From Paenibacillus pabuli (GTDB lineage Bacteria > Bacillota > Bacilli > Paenibacillales > Paenibacillaceae), in contig NZ_JBDOIO010000005.1 of the NCBI RefSeq assembly GCF_039831995.1, positions 248,001-312,000 of the forward strand: a DNA stretch of 64,000 bases, given 5' to 3'. The translations under genes were made by a program, and so were the position numbers. Below, one piece after another: positions 62,672-64,000 of this stretch. The notes beneath the pieces are model-generated. The model searched no databases. It worked only from the letters and a program-made list of their open reading frames with translations, and was not told the origin of the DNA. Each line of letters starts with the position of its first letter. Positions within the stretch are counted from its first letter, which is position 1.

Positions 62672-63460
62672 TTAGAGAGCTCGTACCATACCGCCATCCA
62701 CCACTAGCGAAGTGCCGGTAATGTACGTATTGGCCCCGGATAACAGGAACACCACCGCTTTGGCAAATTCCTCAGGCTGACCGTATCGTCCCAGTGGAAT
62801 TTCCTTACGAAATTGTTCTGCCACCTCATCTTCACTGACTCCGTTCTGCTCTGCACGCGCAGAGTCGAGTTCATGTATCCGATCCGTTCCAATTCGTCCG
62901 GGTGCCACCGTATTGATCAAAATGCCATAAGGTGCAAGCTCCTGTGACAGCGTCTTCGCCAGGCCAAAGACGCCCGTGCGGAACGTGTTGGACAGAATCA
63001 GCCCCGGAATCGGTTGTTTCACTGAAGTTGAAGCAATATTCACGATATGTCCGCCATTGGCCTTCATATAAGGAAGGGCCCCCCGAATCATGCGTACATA
63101 GCTCATGACATTCAACTCAAATGCCCGTTCCCAATCCTCATCGGTCAATGATTCAAATGTGCCCGAAGGAGGGCCGCCCGAGTTGTTCACCAGAATATCA
63201 ATCTGCCCAAACAGCTCCCCTGTCTTATGGATGAGTGCATTAATGTCTTCCTTGCGCGTAACATCCGTTACGCAGTATTCAACACGTCCTCCGCCATCCA
63301 GTTTCAGCAGCTCTTGCTTCACTGCTGCGAGCTTCTCCTCGTTCCTGCTCGCAAGCATCACGTCTGCGCCTTCTGCGGCAAGTTGTGCTGCCACCGCCTT
63401 GCCGAGTCCCTGACTGGAGGCAAGGACCAATGCCTTTTTACCCCGAAGTCCCATGTCCAT
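62672..63460 (-). CDS. SDR family oxidoreductase with atypical active site
   Basis: A 262-residue short-chain dehydrogenase/reductase. The nucleotide motif is ASSQGLGKA near residue 14 in place of TGxxxGxG, NNSGG replaces NNAG near 90, and the PGRIGTDR and VDGG features near the C-terminus are usual. Where the catalytic YxxxK is expected the sequence reads SNTFR (GLILSNTFRTGVFGLAKTL near residue 155), so the key tyrosine and lysine seem absent. The protein may belong to the SDR branch with that substitution or have lost catalysis. GAGGAAC-type ribosome site precedes the ATG. Confidence 0.87.
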   Translation of the reverse strand: MDMGLRGKKALVLASSQGLGKAVAAQLAAEGADVMLASRNEEKLAAVKQELLKLDGGGRVEYCVTDVTRKEDINALIHKTGELFGQIDILVNNSGGPPSGTFESLTDEDWERAFELNVMSYVRMIRGALPYMKANGGHIVNIASTSVKQPIPGLILSNTFRTGVFGLAKTLSQELAPYGILINTVAPGRIGTDRIHELDSARAEQNGVSEDEVAEQFRKEIPLGRYGQPEEFAKAVVFLLSGANTYITGTSLVVDGGMVRAL

Positions 63461-63487
63461 TACATTGTTCCTCCTTCGCTCCTTGGA

Positions 63488-63991
63488 CTATCGTTCAGTC
63501 CGGATAAAATAACTCATGAGAATATCGTCCACGTATTTCCCGGCGATATAAAATTCCGACACCAGTCGGCCCTCCATCTCAAACCCGCATTGGGTATAGA
63601 AAGCAATCGCTCCGGGATTGCTCGACAGAACGCGGAGACGCAGCTTATGAACCCCTTGTTCACGAGCATGTTCTTTCATGGCATGCATCAGCGACGTGGC
63701 CACGCCACTGCGCCGATCATTGGGATGAACAGCAATATTAATCTCGTAGACATGACGATTAACAGGCATTCCCGTAGCCGGATAAAAGCCCACATAACCG
63801 CAGACCCGCTCTCCCTGAACGGCAACCAGCTGGCTGCCGGGAGGACAATGCTGCAGAAATTGCTGTCTGGATTTCCAATGGAATGGCGCTGGAGAGGTAT
63901 GTATGTCCCATACCAGAGCATCCATCTCCATCAGTTGGGGTGCATCCTTCATCTCGGATAGCCGAATTTTATAAGTTTGACGGGTAAGCAT
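63488..63991 (-). CDS. GNAT family N-acetyltransferase
   Basis: A 167-residue GNAT protein: IAVHPNDRRSGVATSLMH acetyl-CoA loop near residue 90, KLRLRVLSSNPGAIAFYTQCGFE near 120. The substrate is unknown. The start is close to the right window edge, only 9 bases before the end, so its ribosome site cannot be seen and an upstream start outside the window is possible. The gene lies 27 bases before the SDR gene and could share an operon with it. Confidence 0.85.
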   Translation of the reverse strand: MLTRQTYKIRLSEMKDAPQLMEMDALVWDIHTSPAPFHWKSRQQFLQHCPPGSQLVAVQGERVCGYVGFYPATGMPVNRHVYEINIAVHPNDRRSGVATSLMHAMKEHAREQGVHKLRLRVLSSNPGAIAFYTQCGFEMEGRLVSEFYIAGKYVDDILMSYFIRTER

Positions 63992-64000
63992 CACATTTCA

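Noticed and set aside
1..64000. CRISPR arrays, prophage or insertion sequences
   Set aside because: No regularly spaced repeats, integrase, transposase or phage structural genes were found.

Overview
The window looks like a chromosomal segment of a Gram-positive, low-to-mid GC Bacillota, most probably Paenibacillus. Pointers are strong AAGGAGG-type ribosome binding sites, frequent GTG/TTG starts, SigA-like promoters, a CcpA (cre) site, a YesM/YesN-type two-component pair beside a sugar ABC transporter and a GH42 beta-galactosidase, and a crtN-rich carotenoid locus. No rRNA, tRNA, CRISPR array, insertion sequence or prophage was seen.

Layout. 1-7.4 kb: housekeeping genes on the minus strand (two tandem RodA/FtsW/SpoVE-type genes, prmC, prfA with a long structured leader, an orphan SUKH-4-like gene, ychF, a GNAT acetyltransferase). 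7.4-18.1 kb: carotenoid region, with fni and a seven-gene, overlapping operon (three CrtN-family flavoenzymes, a CrtM/CrtB-type synthase, a CruF-like membrane protein, a PlsC-type acyltransferase and a GT2 glycosyltransferase). Upstream of it lies a MerR/B12-binding regulator with the CarH photoreceptor signature (Wx9EH plus ExHxxG). The crt promoter and the regulator's own promoter both carry 11-bp-spaced direct repeats resembling CarH operators, so light- and cobalamin-dependent pigment control is strongly suggested.

18.2-25.9 kb: a PLD-family protein, a TetR/paired-SMR efflux operon with a clear palindromic operator, and a TetR/RND (SwrC-like) efflux operon. 26.1-39.9 kb: an 11-gene operon for reductive pyrimidine catabolism: an ABC importer, a two-subunit dihydropyrimidine dehydrogenase (PreT/PreA), dihydropyrimidinase, a nitrilase-type beta-ureidopropionase, a second M20-type N-carbamoyl amidohydrolase, and an omega-aminotransferase to dispose of beta-alanine. 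A convergent PucR-type regulator gene next to it is interrupted by an in-frame TGA.

40.3-47.2 kb: two chemoreceptors around moaA, then a divergent lysE-type exporter / MocR regulator pair. 47.2-56.6 kb: sugar ABC importer, two-component system, GH42 beta-galactosidase and divergent AraC regulator. 56.7-64 kb: mobA, an MFS transporter, a 155-bp element bounded by 10-bp inverted repeats, glnS (a bacterial GlnRS, uncommon in this phylum), a DUF2164 protein, two GNAT acetyltransferases, a secreted protein and an atypical SDR. All functional calls come from reading the sequence and recalling families; no database search was run.
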